NCBI GenBank assembly: GCA_947056845.1
Contig: CAMSCJ010000005.1
Coordinates: 1 to 64,000 of the forward strand
From: an uncultured Mycoplasmatota bacterium
GTDB taxonomy: Bacteria > Bacillota_I > Bacilli_A > RF39 > UBA660
DNA: 64,000 nucleotides
Direction: 5' to 3'
Part shown: piece after piece, positions 44,292 through 53,243 of the stretch
How the letters are laid out: each line of letters opens with the position of its first letter
Position numbering within the stretch: the stretch's first letter is position 1
Notes under the pieces: model-generated
What the model was told of the DNA's origin: nothing
What the model saw: the letters and a program-made list of their open reading frames with translations, nothing else
The model's database searches: none
Program-made: the position numbers and the translations under genes

Positions 44292-45986
44292 ATGATTGAA
44301 TTTAATAAAATTAAATATGAAAGAATAGATTTTGATAAAACTAAATTAGTTTTAGAAGAATTAATTAAACAATTAAAAGAAGAGAATAATTATAAAGCAT
44401 ATTTATCTATAGTCAAAGAAATAAATAATATTCAAAATCATATTGAAGAAATGTTTGATTATGCAGATATAAGAAATATGCGCAATTTAAATGATTCTTA
44501 CTATAAAGAGGAAATAGAATACTGGAATTCATTCAAACCTAAATTTGATTTATTATTTCTACCTTTTTATGATGAAATGAATAATTCTAAATTTAAAGAT
44601 TTATTATTAAAGAGTATACCTAATAATTTTTTTAAATTAATTGAATATCAAATAAAAATAACATCAGATAAAAATATCGAATTATTAAAAAGAGAGAACG
44701 AGTTAAAAACACAATATAGGAATTTAAATAAGACTAAAATATTATATGATGGAGAAGAAAGGACTATAGGATATATTAGCGGTTTTTTCAGTAATAAAAA
44801 GAGGGTTATTAGAAAAAACGCTCACGATACAATAAATGATTTTTATTATGAACATAAAGAGGAATATACTAGTATATTGTATGAACTTATAAGTATAAGA
44901 AATAAAATTGCTAAAAATTTAGGGTTTAATAATTATGTTGAATATAGTTTAATTAAACTGAAAAGGTTTGGATATGATTATAGTAATATAAGTGAATTTA
45001 GAACAAATATTATTGAATATGTAGTTCCTTTATGTATGAAAATAAGTGAATGGCAAAAAGAAGAATTAGAGTTAACAAATTTAGAATACTTTGATACTGT
45101 ATTCTTTGAAGAAATGCCTAAATTAAAAGTATATGGAAATGACTTATTAAATGAACTAAAAAAATCTTTTAAAGAAGTAGATGCTGATTTATCAAACTTA
45201 TTTAATAATATGTTAGATAATAATTATATTGATTTGATTCAAAGAGATAATAAAGTAAATTTTTCTATTACAAACTATTTAACAGAAACGGGTTTACCAG
45301 TAGTAACAGGTAATTATAAAAATTCCTATTTAGATGTCTCAACAACTACACATGAGATGGGACATTCTTATCAAAAATATTGTGCTTCATTAAAGGATAG
45401 AGAATATGTTGTATCTCCATTATTAAAATATCCAACAATGGAGATAGCCGAAATGTTTTCTTATAGTATGGAATTGATAATGATGAAGCATATTAATCAT
45501 TTATTTACAGAAGATGATTATAAAAAATATTGTTTTATGAAAATATATACTTTAATAGTAAATTTACCATATATATGCTTGGTTGATGAATTTCAGCAAA
45601 TAATTTATTCTAAAGAAAATTTAAAAATGGAAGATATTACAAGGATTTGGCTAGAATTGGTTGATAAGTATCATTTAGAAAAAGACAATAGTGGACATAT
45701 TAATCTAGATAATGGTGGATATTTTTATAGGCAATCGCATATTTATTTAGACCCATTCTATTATATCGATTATGCGTTGTCTTATTTTGGGGCTTTTGCT
45801 ATATGGAGTAATTGTGAAAGTGATATAGAACTATTTAAAAAAATAGGTAAAGTAGCATCCTATTATACATTTAGTGATTTGATAGATAAATATAATATGC
45901 CAAACCCCTTTATTAAGGATACAGTAAAAAATATTGTTATAAAATTAGAAAAAGAGTTAATCAGTAAAAAAATATTAAGAAAGTGA
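44292..45986 (+). CDS. M3 family oligoendopeptidase
   Basis: A 564-residue zinc peptidase. The metal motif is TTTHEMGHSYQKYCASL near residue 355 and the third ligand lies in PTMEIAEMFSYSMELI. The subgroup (YVVSPLLKYPTMEIAEM, VDEFQQIIY) is distinct from PepF at 40619. It is a cytoplasmic peptidase of unknown target and stands alone. Confidence 0.9.
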   Translation: MIEFNKIKYERIDFDKTKLVLEELIKQLKEENNYKAYLSIVKEINNIQNHIEEMFDYADIRNMRNLNDSYYKEEIEYWNSFKPKFDLLFLPFYDEMNNSKFKDLLLKSIPNNFFKLIEYQIKITSDKNIELLKRENELKTQYRNLNKTKILYDGEERTIGYISGFFSNKKRVIRKNAHDTINDFYYEHKEEYTSILYELISIRNKIAKNLGFNNYVEYSLIKLKRFGYDYSNISEFRTNIIEYVVPLCMKISEWQKEELELTNLEYFDTVFFEEMPKLKVYGNDLLNELKKSFKEVDADLSNLFNNMLDNNYIDLIQRDNKVNFSITNYLTETGLPVVTGNYKNSYLDVSTTTHEMGHSYQKYCASLKDREYVVSPLLKYPTMEIAEMFSYSMELIMMKHINHLFTEDDYKKYCFMKIYTLIVNLPYICLVDEFQQIIYSKENLKMEDITRIWLELVDKYHLEKDNSGHINLDNGGYFYRQSHIYLDPFYYIDYALSYFGAFAIWSNCESDIELFKKIGKVASYYTFSDLIDKYNMPNPFIKDTVKNIVIKLEKELISKKILRK

Positions 45987-46068
45987 AAATAATAAAGAAA
46001 CGTTAAAATTTGGTAAATATAAACAAAATGTTTAAAATAAGTTTTCAAATTTTTAGAAAAGGTAGGTA

Positions 46069-46662
46069 ATGATTAATAATATGAAAAATATTATAATTAC
46101 ATCATGCGGTATTATAAAAGAAGATTTTAAAAATAGTTTTTATAAAATTATAAATAAGGATGAACTTAAATATAAAAAAGTTTTATATATTACAACTGCA
46201 GTAGATGGCGAAGATGATGGCGATAAATCATGGATGGCTAGAGAATATAAAACAATTTTAGATTTAGGGATTAATGAAAGCAATATTACTGAATATAAAA
46301 TTGGTGACAACGATATAGATATTAATAACTTTGATATTATTTATATGATGGGTGGGAATACATTTTATTTACTTGATATGATTAGAAAATATAATTTTGA
46401 TGATAGTATTAGAAACTTTATTAGTAAAGGAAAAATATATATTGGATCTAGTGCTGGAAGTGAAATATTAGGAAGCTCGATTGAACCAGCTTTACCATAC
46501 GATGAGAACAAAGTAAATATGTATGATTTTTCTGGGCTTAAATTAGTAAATGGATTAATAATACCACATTCAAATAAGAAAGAAGAATTTATAAATAACT
46601 TAAAAAATAATTCAAGTGAAGAATTATACTTATTATATGATGGTGATGGTATAATTATTTAA
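46069..46662 (+). CDS. S51 peptidase (dipeptidase E-like)
   Basis: A 197-residue protein. The nucleophile elbow is IYIGSSAGSEILGSS (Ser) near residue 128, preceded by YMMGGNTFYLLDMI, and followed by LIIPHSNKKEEF. These match peptidase E-like proteins that hydrolyse Asp-X dipeptides or cyanophycin-type bonds. A second ATG at 46081 is possible. Two further S51 proteins follow at 46817 and 48980. Confidence 0.85.
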   Translation: MINNMKNIIITSCGIIKEDFKNSFYKIINKDELKYKKVLYITTAVDGEDDGDKSWMAREYKTILDLGINESNITEYKIGDNDIDINNFDIIYMMGGNTFYLLDMIRKYNFDDSIRNFISKGKIYIGSSAGSEILGSSIEPALPYDENKVNMYDFSGLKLVNGLIIPHSNKKEEFINNLKNNSSEELYLLYDGDGIII

Positions 46663-46695
46663 GGAATTTTAGATAACTTAATAATCAACAAAATT

Positions 46696-46805
46696 GTGAA
46701 AACATCAACTGTGGTATCGGGATTTAAAGACAACTTTTAACAAAGCTTTATAATTAAAGGGATTAAGTTAGAAAAGTTTTTACACATTTCATCAAAAATT
46801 GAAAG
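46696..46805 (+). repeat. array element, type II, copy 1
   Basis: Contains ATCAACTG, the type II core GGTATCGGGATT and AAAGACAAC, then TTTATAATTAAAGGGATT and AAAAGTTTTTACACATTT. The same blocks in the same order occur at 49899-50040. This is the first element of the array and it lies 12 bp before the second S51 gene. It includes a GTG-started 14-codon frame (KTSTVVSGFKDNF). Confidence 0.7.
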
Positions 46806-46816
46806 GGAAGATGATT

Positions 46817-47368
46817 ATGAATATATATTTAACTTCTTATGGAATTGATACAAGATATAAAGATTATATGAATTCTTATGATGATATTATTCAACTGCTT
46901 AAAAATAAAAGAGTAGCAATTATTCCAAATGCAAAATTAATAACAGAGGATAGAACTACTTCTATTGTTGCAAATGAAGAATTAACTAAAAATGGGATTA
47001 CCTCTAAAATAATAGATCTAGATATAGACAATTTAAATATAAATAAATATGATGCTTTATACCTAAGTGGTGGTGAACCTAAAAATTTAATGGATTCAAT
47101 TATTAATTCAAATAATTATGATTCTATAAGCAAATTTATTAATAATGGCGGTATAGTAATTGGACAATCAGCTGGTGCTATGATTTTTAATAAAGAGTAT
47201 TTAGATACTACTACGGGAGAGTTATTAACTATGAGTAACGGATATGATTACTGTGATAAAATTATTGTTCCTCATTATAATAATTTGCCAAAAGAATTAT
47301 TATATAAAATACCTGATAATGTTTTACAAATAAATGATAATGAAAAATTATTAAAATTAGATATATAA
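46817..47368 (+). CDS. S51 peptidase (dipeptidase E-like), short form
   Basis: A 183-residue protein with YLSGGEPKNLMDSI and the nucleophile motif VIGQSAGAMIFN (Ser near residue 116), then KIIVPHYNNLPKEL. ATG 46817 follows AAAGGGAAG at good spacing. It is shorter than typical members (about 200-235 residues), mostly at the C-terminus. A type II array element lies directly upstream. Confidence 0.83.
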   Translation: MNIYLTSYGIDTRYKDYMNSYDDIIQLLKNKRVAIIPNAKLITEDRTTSIVANEELTKNGITSKIIDLDIDNLNINKYDALYLSGGEPKNLMDSIINSNNYDSISKFINNGGIVIGQSAGAMIFNKEYLDTTTGELLTMSNGYDYCDKIIVPHYNNLPKELLYKIPDNVLQINDNEKLLKLDI

Positions 47369-47381
47369 GGTTGTGATTTAT

Positions 47382-47471
47382 ATGAAAAAAGAATTGAATA
47401 AAAGTACAGAAAAAAGTTGTTCATCTGTGGGGATAAACTTGTTGATTACGATTTATTTAACCCTCTCATAA
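47382..47471 (+). CDS. short conserved leader peptide of array element A
   Basis: A 29-residue frame ending GINLLITIYLTLS that overlaps the left direct repeat of the element. Other copies read INWLITIYLTP or INWLITIYCNP from an ATG behind a ribosome site. Translation is unproven; the DNA is conserved beyond the stop, so the peptide may be incidental. Confidence 0.3.
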   Translation: MKKELNKSTEKSCSSVGINLLITIYLTLS

Positions 47472-47630
47472 ATACTTTATTTATAAGTATTTCTACGATT
47501 TAACATCTTACATATTTTAATCACACATTGGTTAAAAGTAGCTAAAAATGATAAAATATTATTGAAATTGAATAATTTTGGGGTAAGAATTATCAAGGTG
47601 ATTACACTGTTTAACCCCTGGTAGTAAAAT
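47382..47630 (+). repeat. array element, type I, copy A
   Basis: Left direct repeat GTTGATTACGATTTATTTAA at 47441-47460, right repeat GGTGATTACA...TTTAACCCC at 47597-47619. The 135 bases between them match copies C-F loosely (GATTTAACATCTTACATATTTT). This is the most diverged copy. It lies 26 bp before the RhuM pseudogene. Confidence 0.75.
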
Positions 47631-47655
47631 ATAAAAAGAACAGGAGATGATTGAA

Positions 47656-48685
47656 ATGAATAATTTAAGAAATCAGCAGCAGGATATAGTATTTTATAGT
47701 GACGAAGATGAAACATTTAATGTTGAAGTGCTTGTAAAAAATGAAGATGTTTGGCTAAATTCTGAATCGATTGCTAAACTCTTTAAAGTTGGAAGACCTG
47801 CTATTACTAAACAGATTAATAACATTTACGATGATCAAGAATTAGAAGAAAATAGCACATGTTCTATTTTGGAACATATGGGGAATAATGGTAATCAGAA
47901 GTATAAAACAAAATATTATAATTTAGATATGATCATTTCTTTAGGCTTTAGGGTAAATTCTAAAACTGCTATAAAATTCAGAACTTGGGCTAACAAATTG
48001 TTAAAAGATTATATTATTAAAGGATATAATTTAAACGAAGATAGATTTTTAAAAACAAATAAAAGTGATTTAGAATATTTTGATGAATTACTTGAAAAAA
48101 TAAAATTAATCAGAACAAGTGAAAGAATGTTTTATCAAAAAATTACAGATATATTTGCGGAGTGTAGTATAGATATGTAAAAGATAGTGAAGTAGCAAAT
48201 ACTTTTTATAAAACTATCCAAAATAAATTTCACTATGCTATAACCCATCAAACTGCAGCAGAAATTATATATAATAGAGCAGATTCAAATAAAGAATATA
48301 TGGGACTTACAAATTGGAAAAATTAACCAAATGGAAAAATATTAAAAAGTGATGTAAGCATTGCTAAAAATTATTTAGATAAAGAAGAACTAGATGAATT
48401 AAATGATTTATAGTTAATATGTATTTAGATACCGCTGAAAACAGGGCAAAAAGACATATACCAATGAAAATGGAAGATTGGATTAAATCTGTAGAAGATA
48501 TATTTAAAATAAATTTCTATGATAATTTAACTAATAAAGGTACTATAAGTCATAAAGAGGCAGTAGATAAAGCCGAAAATGAATATGAAAAATATAAAGT
48601 TATACAAGATAAAAATTATGTATCTGATTTTGATAAATTACTATTGGATACTGAAAAAATAAAAAGTGGTGGTATGAATGAATAA
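47656..48685 (+). pseudogene. RhuM family protein, broken
   Basis: Aligned with the intact RhuM at 50044, this copy keeps the N-terminal domain (WLNSESIAKLFKVGRPAITK, YNLDMIISLGFRVNSKTA) but shifts frame near 48170, then reads NTFYKTIQNKFHYAI, meets in-frame stops near 48326 and 48413, and resumes in another frame for DWIKSVEDIFKIN and AENEYEKYKVIQDKNYVSDF. At least three lesions make it non-functional as one protein. A 170-residue N-terminal product could still be made. A palindrome at 47849-47870 marks the variable site. Confidence 0.85.
47849..47870. repeat. palindrome in the RhuM pseudogene
   Basis: AATAGCACATGTTCTATT (47851-47868) plus two flanking A/T pairs on each side is symmetric except for one pair. 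It codes residues around NSTCSILE, at the place where the other four array genes also carry a palindrome. Confidence 0.7.
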
Positions 48686-48956
48686 ACATAATATCGAAGA
48701 AATTAAAGAAAAACTAGATAGATGCAAAAATATGAAATTAGAAGATGTAACTTTAGATGAAGTAGATGAAATAAGTTCTATAAAAATAGATAGAAGAAAA
48801 CCAAGTGGGGAGAGAATATTAGATTTTTTAACAAAAGTTAAAAATCCATATATATTTAAAGTAAATGGAAAGTTAGTTAGAATGAGATTTTCAGAAGATA
48901 CCGATTTAACAGCAGATGATTGTTTAACTAGAGTATTGGAAAATTTGTATAGATAG
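48678..48956 (+). CDS. DUF6870-like small protein, copy 1
   Basis: A 92-residue acidic protein: MNKHNIEEIKEKLDRCKNMK, VDEISSIKIDRRKPSGERIL, DFLTKVKNPYIFKVNGKLVR and a tail ending TRVLENLYR. It matches small proteins of Firmicutes mobile elements that I recall as DUF6870 (name moderately sure). No function is known. It overlaps the end of the RhuM pseudogene. Near-identical copies lie at 52946 and, decayed, at 54877, each as cargo of a different cassette. Confidence 0.75.
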   Translation: MNKHNIEEIKEKLDRCKNMKLEDVTLDEVDEISSIKIDRRKPSGERILDFLTKVKNPYIFKVNGKLVRMRFSEDTDLTADDCLTRVLENLYR

Positions 48957-48979
48957 TATTAATATAGGATGGTGATAAA

Positions 48980-49735
48980 ATGATAAGAATGCTTACAAGT
49001 GATTTTAAAAATTATGAAAAAAGAGATGGTGTAAAAATAACTCAACCAATGAATAATGAGAATGGGATAGTAGACCAATTAAAGGATACTTTAAAGAAAA
49101 AGAAAAAGGTAGTATATATTTCTTCTGATATTAATAGTACACCAGATTCAGTTGCAGAATATGCTAGAATATTTTTTGATAGTATGAAAATGGTTGATAT
49201 CTTATTTGAACAATATTATATATTAGATGGAACAAAAGTTGATAAAGCAAAAGAATATATTGAAAATGCTGATTTAGTTTTCTTATGTGGTGGAGATACT
49301 TATAATCAACATTTATTGTTTGAAAAAATGAGATTAAAAGAAATATTATCTACTTATTCTGGTATTGTAATGGGACAAAGTGCGGGTGCTATAAATATGG
49401 CTGAACATTGTTTTAATAGTCCAGAAGAATTGGAAGAATTAGAACCAGTATTTTTTGATGGACTAGGTTTAACAAATATAAATGTTGAACCACATTTTGT
49501 GTATGACAGTTCTAATTTTGATGCAAAGGAAATATATCAAAGAAATGCAATAATTAATGAATCTTTTAAAAGACCAATATATGGACAATGTAATGGTAGT
49601 CATATATTTATAGATGAAGATGATATTGCAACAATATATGGTGAAACCTACTTGATAATAAATGGTAATATTGAGAAAATTTGTGAAAATAATCAAAATT
49701 TATTGATTAAAAATGGAATTAGTAAGCATATTTAA
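48980..49735 (+). CDS. S51 peptidase-like protein
   Basis: A 251-residue protein with VFLCGGDTYNQHLLFEKM, the nucleophile motif GIVMGQSAGAINMAEHC (Ser near residue 136) and VEPHFVYDS. It is longer than the other two S51 proteins and belongs to a different branch (Lmo0363-like). It is cargo in the cassette that begins with repeat A. Ribosome site GGATGGTGAT. Confidence 0.82.
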   Translation: MIRMLTSDFKNYEKRDGVKITQPMNNENGIVDQLKDTLKKKKKVVYISSDINSTPDSVAEYARIFFDSMKMVDILFEQYYILDGTKVDKAKEYIENADLVFLCGGDTYNQHLLFEKMRLKEILSTYSGIVMGQSAGAINMAEHCFNSPEELEELEPVFFDGLGLTNINVEPHFVYDSSNFDAKEIYQRNAIINESFKRPIYGQCNGSHIFIDEDDIATIYGETYLIINGNIEKICENNQNLLIKNGISKHI

Positions 49736-49803
49736 TTACCAAAGTTAAATTAAGTATCAAACAAATAAAGTGTTTGCCATATGTCTTGGTGGTTTATATA
49801 AAA

Positions 49804-50035
49804 ACTTGATTACAATTTAATTAACCCATCAATTTTTAGGCAAAACTATAAAAAAATAAGATATTTATATAAAATTATGCAAAAAGGGAGTGCAACAAAT
49901 GAAAAATCGACAAAATTCGACAAATAATATCAACTGAGGTATCGGGATTAAAGACAACCACTAACAAACCCTTATAAATAAATGATTTGCTCAAAAAAAG
50001 TTTTTACACATTTTACGAAAATTAATGAAAAAGAG
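49804..50035 (+). repeat. array element, type II, copy 2 with type I arm
   Basis: 49804-49829 resembles the type I left repeat (TTGATTACAATTTAATTAAC). 49899-49934 is the type I left arm (TCGACAAAATTCGACAA, then ATCAACTG), but the core that follows is type II (GGTATCGGGATTAAAGACAA). From CAAACCCTTATAAATAAA onward it matches type I again briefly, then the type II end (AAAGTTTTTACACATTTTAC). A 12-codon frame MKNRQNSTNNIN starts at 49899. It lies just before an intact RhuM gene. Confidence 0.7.
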
Positions 50036-50043
50036 GTGACAAA

Positions 50044-51060
50044 ATGAATGATTTAAAAGAACAAAATGATCTATTAATTTATAAAAATAAAGATGGAGAT
50101 GTAGTAGTTGATGCAATATATAAAGATGAGACCTTATGGTTAACACAAAAGGCTATGTCAAAAGTTTTTGATTGTAGTGTTGATAATATTTCCTTACATT
50201 TAAAAAATATTTTTAAAGATAAAGAATTAGATGAATGTTCAGTTGCCGAGGAATCCTCGATAACTGCTTCTGACGGAAAAAAATATAAAACTAAGATGTA
50301 TAATTTAGATGCAATTATTGCAGTTGGATATAGAATTAATTCTAAAAAAGCAACTGAATTTAGAATATGGGCAACAAAAATATTAAAAGAGTATATGACT
50401 AAAGGATTTACATTAAATGATGAAAGATTTATTAAGGGTAATAAATATGACATGAAATATTTTGATGAATTACTTGAAAGAATAAAAACAATTCGGGTAA
50501 GTGAAAGAATGTCTTATCAAAAGATAACAGATTTATTTATTGCCACAGCAACAGATTATAATCCTAAATCAGAAGAAGCTTATACTTTTTTTAAGATTGT
50601 TCAAAACAAACTCCATTTTGCCATTTCAGGACATACAGCAGCTGAACTCATATATAGTCGAGTAGATTCAAATAAAAAAAATATGGGCCTCACAAATTGG
50701 AAAAATTCACCTGATGGGTTAATATATAAATATGATGTATCTATTGCTAAAAATTATTTAAATGAGGAAGAATTAAATAAGTTAAATGATTTAACGAATA
50801 TGTTTTTAGTTTTTGCAGAAGATGAAGCGAAAGAAAGACGTGTTATGACGATGCAAGATTGGATTGATGCAACAGATGATTTGTTGAAATTTAGAAGAAA
50901 AAGCATTTTAAAACATAGCGGAAATATAAGTCACAGAGAAGCAGTAGAGAAAGCTGAAAATGAATATGAAAAATATAGAATAATTCAAGATCAGAAATAT
51001 ATTTCTTCTATGGATGAATTTTATAATAAATATTTAGAAGAAAGTGAAAAAGGAGAATAA
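50044..51060 (+). CDS. RhuM family protein
   Basis: A 338-residue protein of the virulence RhuM family, common in accessory regions and phage-like islands; its biochemical role is unknown. The N-terminal wHTH-like domain reads ETLWLTQKAMSKVFDCSVDN, then YNLDAIIAVGYRINSKKATE, then EYMTKGFTLNDERF. The helical second half includes KVVQNKLHF-like FKIVQNKLHFAISGHTAAEL and ends SHREAVEKAENEYEKY. A 27-bp palindrome at 50240-50266 codes SVAEESSITA. It is followed three bases later by a DUF6650-like gene. Confidence 0.88.
   Translation: MNDLKEQNDLLIYKNKDGDVVVDAIYKDETLWLTQKAMSKVFDCSVDNISLHLKNIFKDKELDECSVAEESSITASDGKKYKTKMYNLDAIIAVGYRINSKKATEFRIWATKILKEYMTKGFTLNDERFIKGNKYDMKYFDELLERIKTIRVSERMSYQKITDLFIATATDYNPKSEEAYTFFKIVQNKLHFAISGHTAAELIYSRVDSNKKNMGLTNWKNSPDGLIYKYDVSIAKNYLNEEELNKLNDLTNMFLVFAEDEAKERRVMTMQDWIDATDDLLKFRRKSILKHSGNISHREAVEKAENEYEKYRIIQDQKYISSMDEFYNKYLEESEKGE
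50240..50266. repeat. palindrome in the intact RhuM gene
   Basis: Outer arms CAGTT and AACTG, two unpaired positions, then a perfect CGAGGAATCCTCG with a single central base. It is far more G+C-rich than the gene around it. Confidence 0.8.
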
Positions 51061-51062
51061 AA

Positions 51063-51569
51063 ATGAAATTTGAACAGATTGTAAAAAATATTACTGGCAT
51101 AAGTTGTCCTATATTTGGAATTTCATGGAATCCACCAAAAACTGAAATTCAAAGCGCGAAAGAAATTATCATTTATTTAGAAGCTCGTAGAGTATTGTAT
51201 ATTCCTAGTGAAATGGAAGTTCCAGAACATTGTATTATGTCTGTGATAGAAATTAAAAACTTTCTTACAAATCAAATGATGAATATTAATCAAAATTCTG
51301 AGTTGTATAAATATGTTAGTGCAATGCGAAAATCTTGTAATAAGTTTTTGTGTAAATGTGATTTGAAGAGACAAGATGTGATTGATTTTGGAGGAAGTTG
51401 GGGGCACTGGGCTAGTTGGTATTTTGCTGCTGCATTAGGGGAAATGAGAGGCGTATTTGGTGTTATGGTTTTACAAATAGCCAGTTGTTATGGATTAAAT
51501 GTTGAAGATGATTTAGCTTCAATAATGCCAAATTATGAAAAAGACTTGGAGTGTGAAGTAAATGAATGA
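51063..51569 (+). CDS. DUF6650-like protein
   Basis: A 168-residue protein: KNITGISCPIFGISWNPPKT, IIYLEARRVLYIPSEMEVPE, SVIEIKNFLTNQM and FAAALGEMRGVFGVMVLQIA. It matches a family I recall as DUF6650, often found beside other accessory genes; no function is known. It follows RhuM by three bases, so it is cargo of the same cassette. Its stop overlaps the first ATG of the next array element. Confidence 0.72.
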   Translation: MKFEQIVKNITGISCPIFGISWNPPKTEIQSAKEIIIYLEARRVLYIPSEMEVPEHCIMSVIEIKNFLTNQMMNINQNSELYKYVSAMRKSCNKFLCKCDLKRQDVIDFGGSWGHWASWYFAAALGEMRGVFGVMVLQIASCYGLNVEDDLASIMPNYEKDLECEVNE

Positions 51570-51627
51570 TAATAATCGACAAAATTCGACAATCAACTGG
51601 TTGATTACGATTTATTGCAACCCCTAA
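51562..51627 (+). CDS. short conserved leader peptide of array element C
   Basis: A 21-residue frame with NRQNST and INWLITIYCNP from ATG 51562. The same peptide with the same ribosome-site spacing occurs in copies D and F. Translation is unproven. Confidence 0.35.
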   Translation: MNDNNRQNSTINWLITIYCNP

Positions 51628-51790
51628 GCAAATCCTTATAAATAAAGGAAATTATCAATTTTAGATCTTGCATATTTTCATAATAGAAGAGAAAAAAACA
51701 ATCAAATTAACAAAAATATAGCAAATTTAATGAATTTTATTATAGGAATTAGAAAGGTGATTACGACATTGTAACTCCTTTTATAAAACC
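51562..51790 (+). repeat. array element, type I, copy C
   Basis: TCGACAAAATTCGACAA (51575-51591), left repeat GGTTGATTACGATTTATT at 51599-51616, TCCTTATAAATAAAGGA (51633-51649), TTTTAGATCTTGCATATTTT (51659-51678), TAATGAATTTTATTATAGGA and right repeat GGTGATTACGACATT at 51756-51770. Elements C to F agree over almost their whole length. It lies 19 bp before the DUF1016 gene. Confidence 0.85.
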
Positions 51791-51808
51791 AAAAAGAAGG
51801 TGATAATA

Positions 51809-52873
51809 TTGAAAAATAAAAATGAAATAATAGTAAATAATGCTAATGAGCCCGTGGATGTTGAAAATATTTATCAGGATATACGAAATAAAATTATAAC
51901 TGCTAGAGAAAAAATGTTTAAACATATTGATACCACAATGACGGAAGTATATTGGTATGTTGGTAAGATAACTTATGAATTATCTGAAAATAGTACAAAA
52001 GCAAGTTATGGAAAAAAGATAATAGATGTTTTATCTTCTAAATTAACTAATGAATTCGGAAGCGGTTTTTCATCTGTTAGTATAAGAAGAATGCGTAGAT
52101 TTTATGAAATGTATCCAATTTGGTCGACAGTGTCGACCGAATTGTCTTGGGCACATTTTCAAGAATTAATTAAAATTGATAGAAAAGAAGAAAGAGATTT
52201 TTATGAAAGCGAGTCAATTAAGTCTAACTGGGGCTGCAGAGAACTACGTAGACAAATAAATACTAAATTATATGATAGATATTTAATTTCACCAGATAAA
52301 AAAATAATTTTAGATGAATCAAAAAAAGGATTAATTGAGCGCCAACCAGAAGAACTCTTAAAATCTCCATATATTTTTGAGTTTGCAGGATTAAAAGAAA
52401 ATAAAAATTATTTAGAAACAGATTTAGAAAGGGCATTGCTATCTCATTTAACAGAATTTTTACTAGAACTTGGGAGAGGCTTTTCTTTTGTCGCAAGTCA
52501 ACAACGAATAAAAATAGGCTCTGAATATTATTATCCTGATTTGATATTTTATAATCGTTTGGCCAAATGTTTTATAATAATAGATTTGAAGATAGGTAAA
52601 CTTACTCATCAAGATATTGGTCAAATGCAGATGTATGTAAATTATTATAAAAAGACACAAATGATAGATGGTGAAAATGAACCTATTGGAATACTATTAT
52701 GTGCTGATAAAGACGATGCAGTAGTGGAAATGACTTTAGGAGATAATGTAAGGAATGTATATGCTTCAAAATATTTAACATATTTGCCAACAAAAGAGGA
52801 ATTAATTAAGATAATTAAAGACGAAAAAGAACTTTATGAATTAGCAAAAGAAGATATTGATAATAATAAGTAA
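51809..52873 (+). CDS. DUF1016 (YhcG) PDDEXK nuclease
   Basis: A 354-residue protein. The N-terminal DUF1016 half (TEVYWYVGKITYELSENSTK, SSVSIRRMRRFYEMYP, LSWAHFQELI) is followed by a PDDEXK nuclease: YYPDLIFYNRLAKCFIIIDL near residues 240-259, KIGKLTHQDIGQMQMYVNYY after it, with PD and DLK as the metal core. The start is TTG at 51809 with AAGAAGG eight bases upstream. A near-perfect 29-bp palindrome codes the variable PIWSTVSTEL. Proteins of this type occur in defence islands and mobile elements. Confidence 0.9.
   Translation: MKNKNEIIVNNANEPVDVENIYQDIRNKIITAREKMFKHIDTTMTEVYWYVGKITYELSENSTKASYGKKIIDVLSSKLTNEFGSGFSSVSIRRMRRFYEMYPIWSTVSTELSWAHFQELIKIDRKEERDFYESESIKSNWGCRELRRQINTKLYDRYLISPDKKIILDESKKGLIERQPEELLKSPYIFEFAGLKENKNYLETDLERALLSHLTEFLLELGRGFSFVASQQRIKIGSEYYYPDLIFYNRLAKCFIIIDLKIGKLTHQDIGQMQMYVNYYKKTQMIDGENEPIGILLCADKDDAVVEMTLGDNVRNVYASKYLTYLPTKEELIKIIKDEKELYELAKEDIDNNK
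52116..52144. repeat. palindrome in the DUF1016 gene
   Basis: Outer arms CAATT and AATTG, one unpaired position, then a perfect GGTCGACAGTGTCGACC. Thirteen of 14 base pairs match around a single central G. It contains TCGACA twice in opposite orientation. Confidence 0.88.
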
Positions 52874-52945
52874 ATATAATAATCAAAAATTGCACATTTA
52901 ACATTCATTATATTTGAATATATAATTAGTTTGGGGTGTGATTTA

Positions 52946-53224
52946 ATGAATAAATATAATATCGAAGAAATAAAAGAGAAGTTAGATAGATGTAAGAATA
53001 TGAACTTAGAAGATGTAACTTTAGATGATGTAGATGAAATAAGTTCTATCAAAATAGATAGAAGAAAACCGAGTAATGAGAGAATATTAGATTTTCTAGC
53101 AAAAGTTAAAAATCCATATATCTTTAAAGTTAATGGTAAATTAGTTAGGATTAGGTTTTCAGAAGACACGAATTTAACAGCAGATGATTGTTTAACTAGA
53201 GTATTAGAAAATTTATATAGATGA
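52946..53224 (+). CDS. DUF6870-like small protein, copy 2
   Basis: A 92-residue protein differing from copy 1 at only a handful of positions (NKYNIEEIKEKLDRCKNMN, RRKPSNERILDFLAKVKNPY). ATG 52946 follows GGGGTGTG. It is preceded by a short stretch also found before copy 3 (CACATTTAACATT...), so gene and promoter region were copied together. Cargo of the DUF1016 cassette. Confidence 0.75.
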   Translation: MNKYNIEEIKEKLDRCKNMNLEDVTLDDVDEISSIKIDRRKPSNERILDFLAKVKNPYIFKVNGKLVRIRFSEDTNLTADDCLTRVLENLYR

Positions 53225-53243
53225 TTTTAAGTGAGGAAATTAT

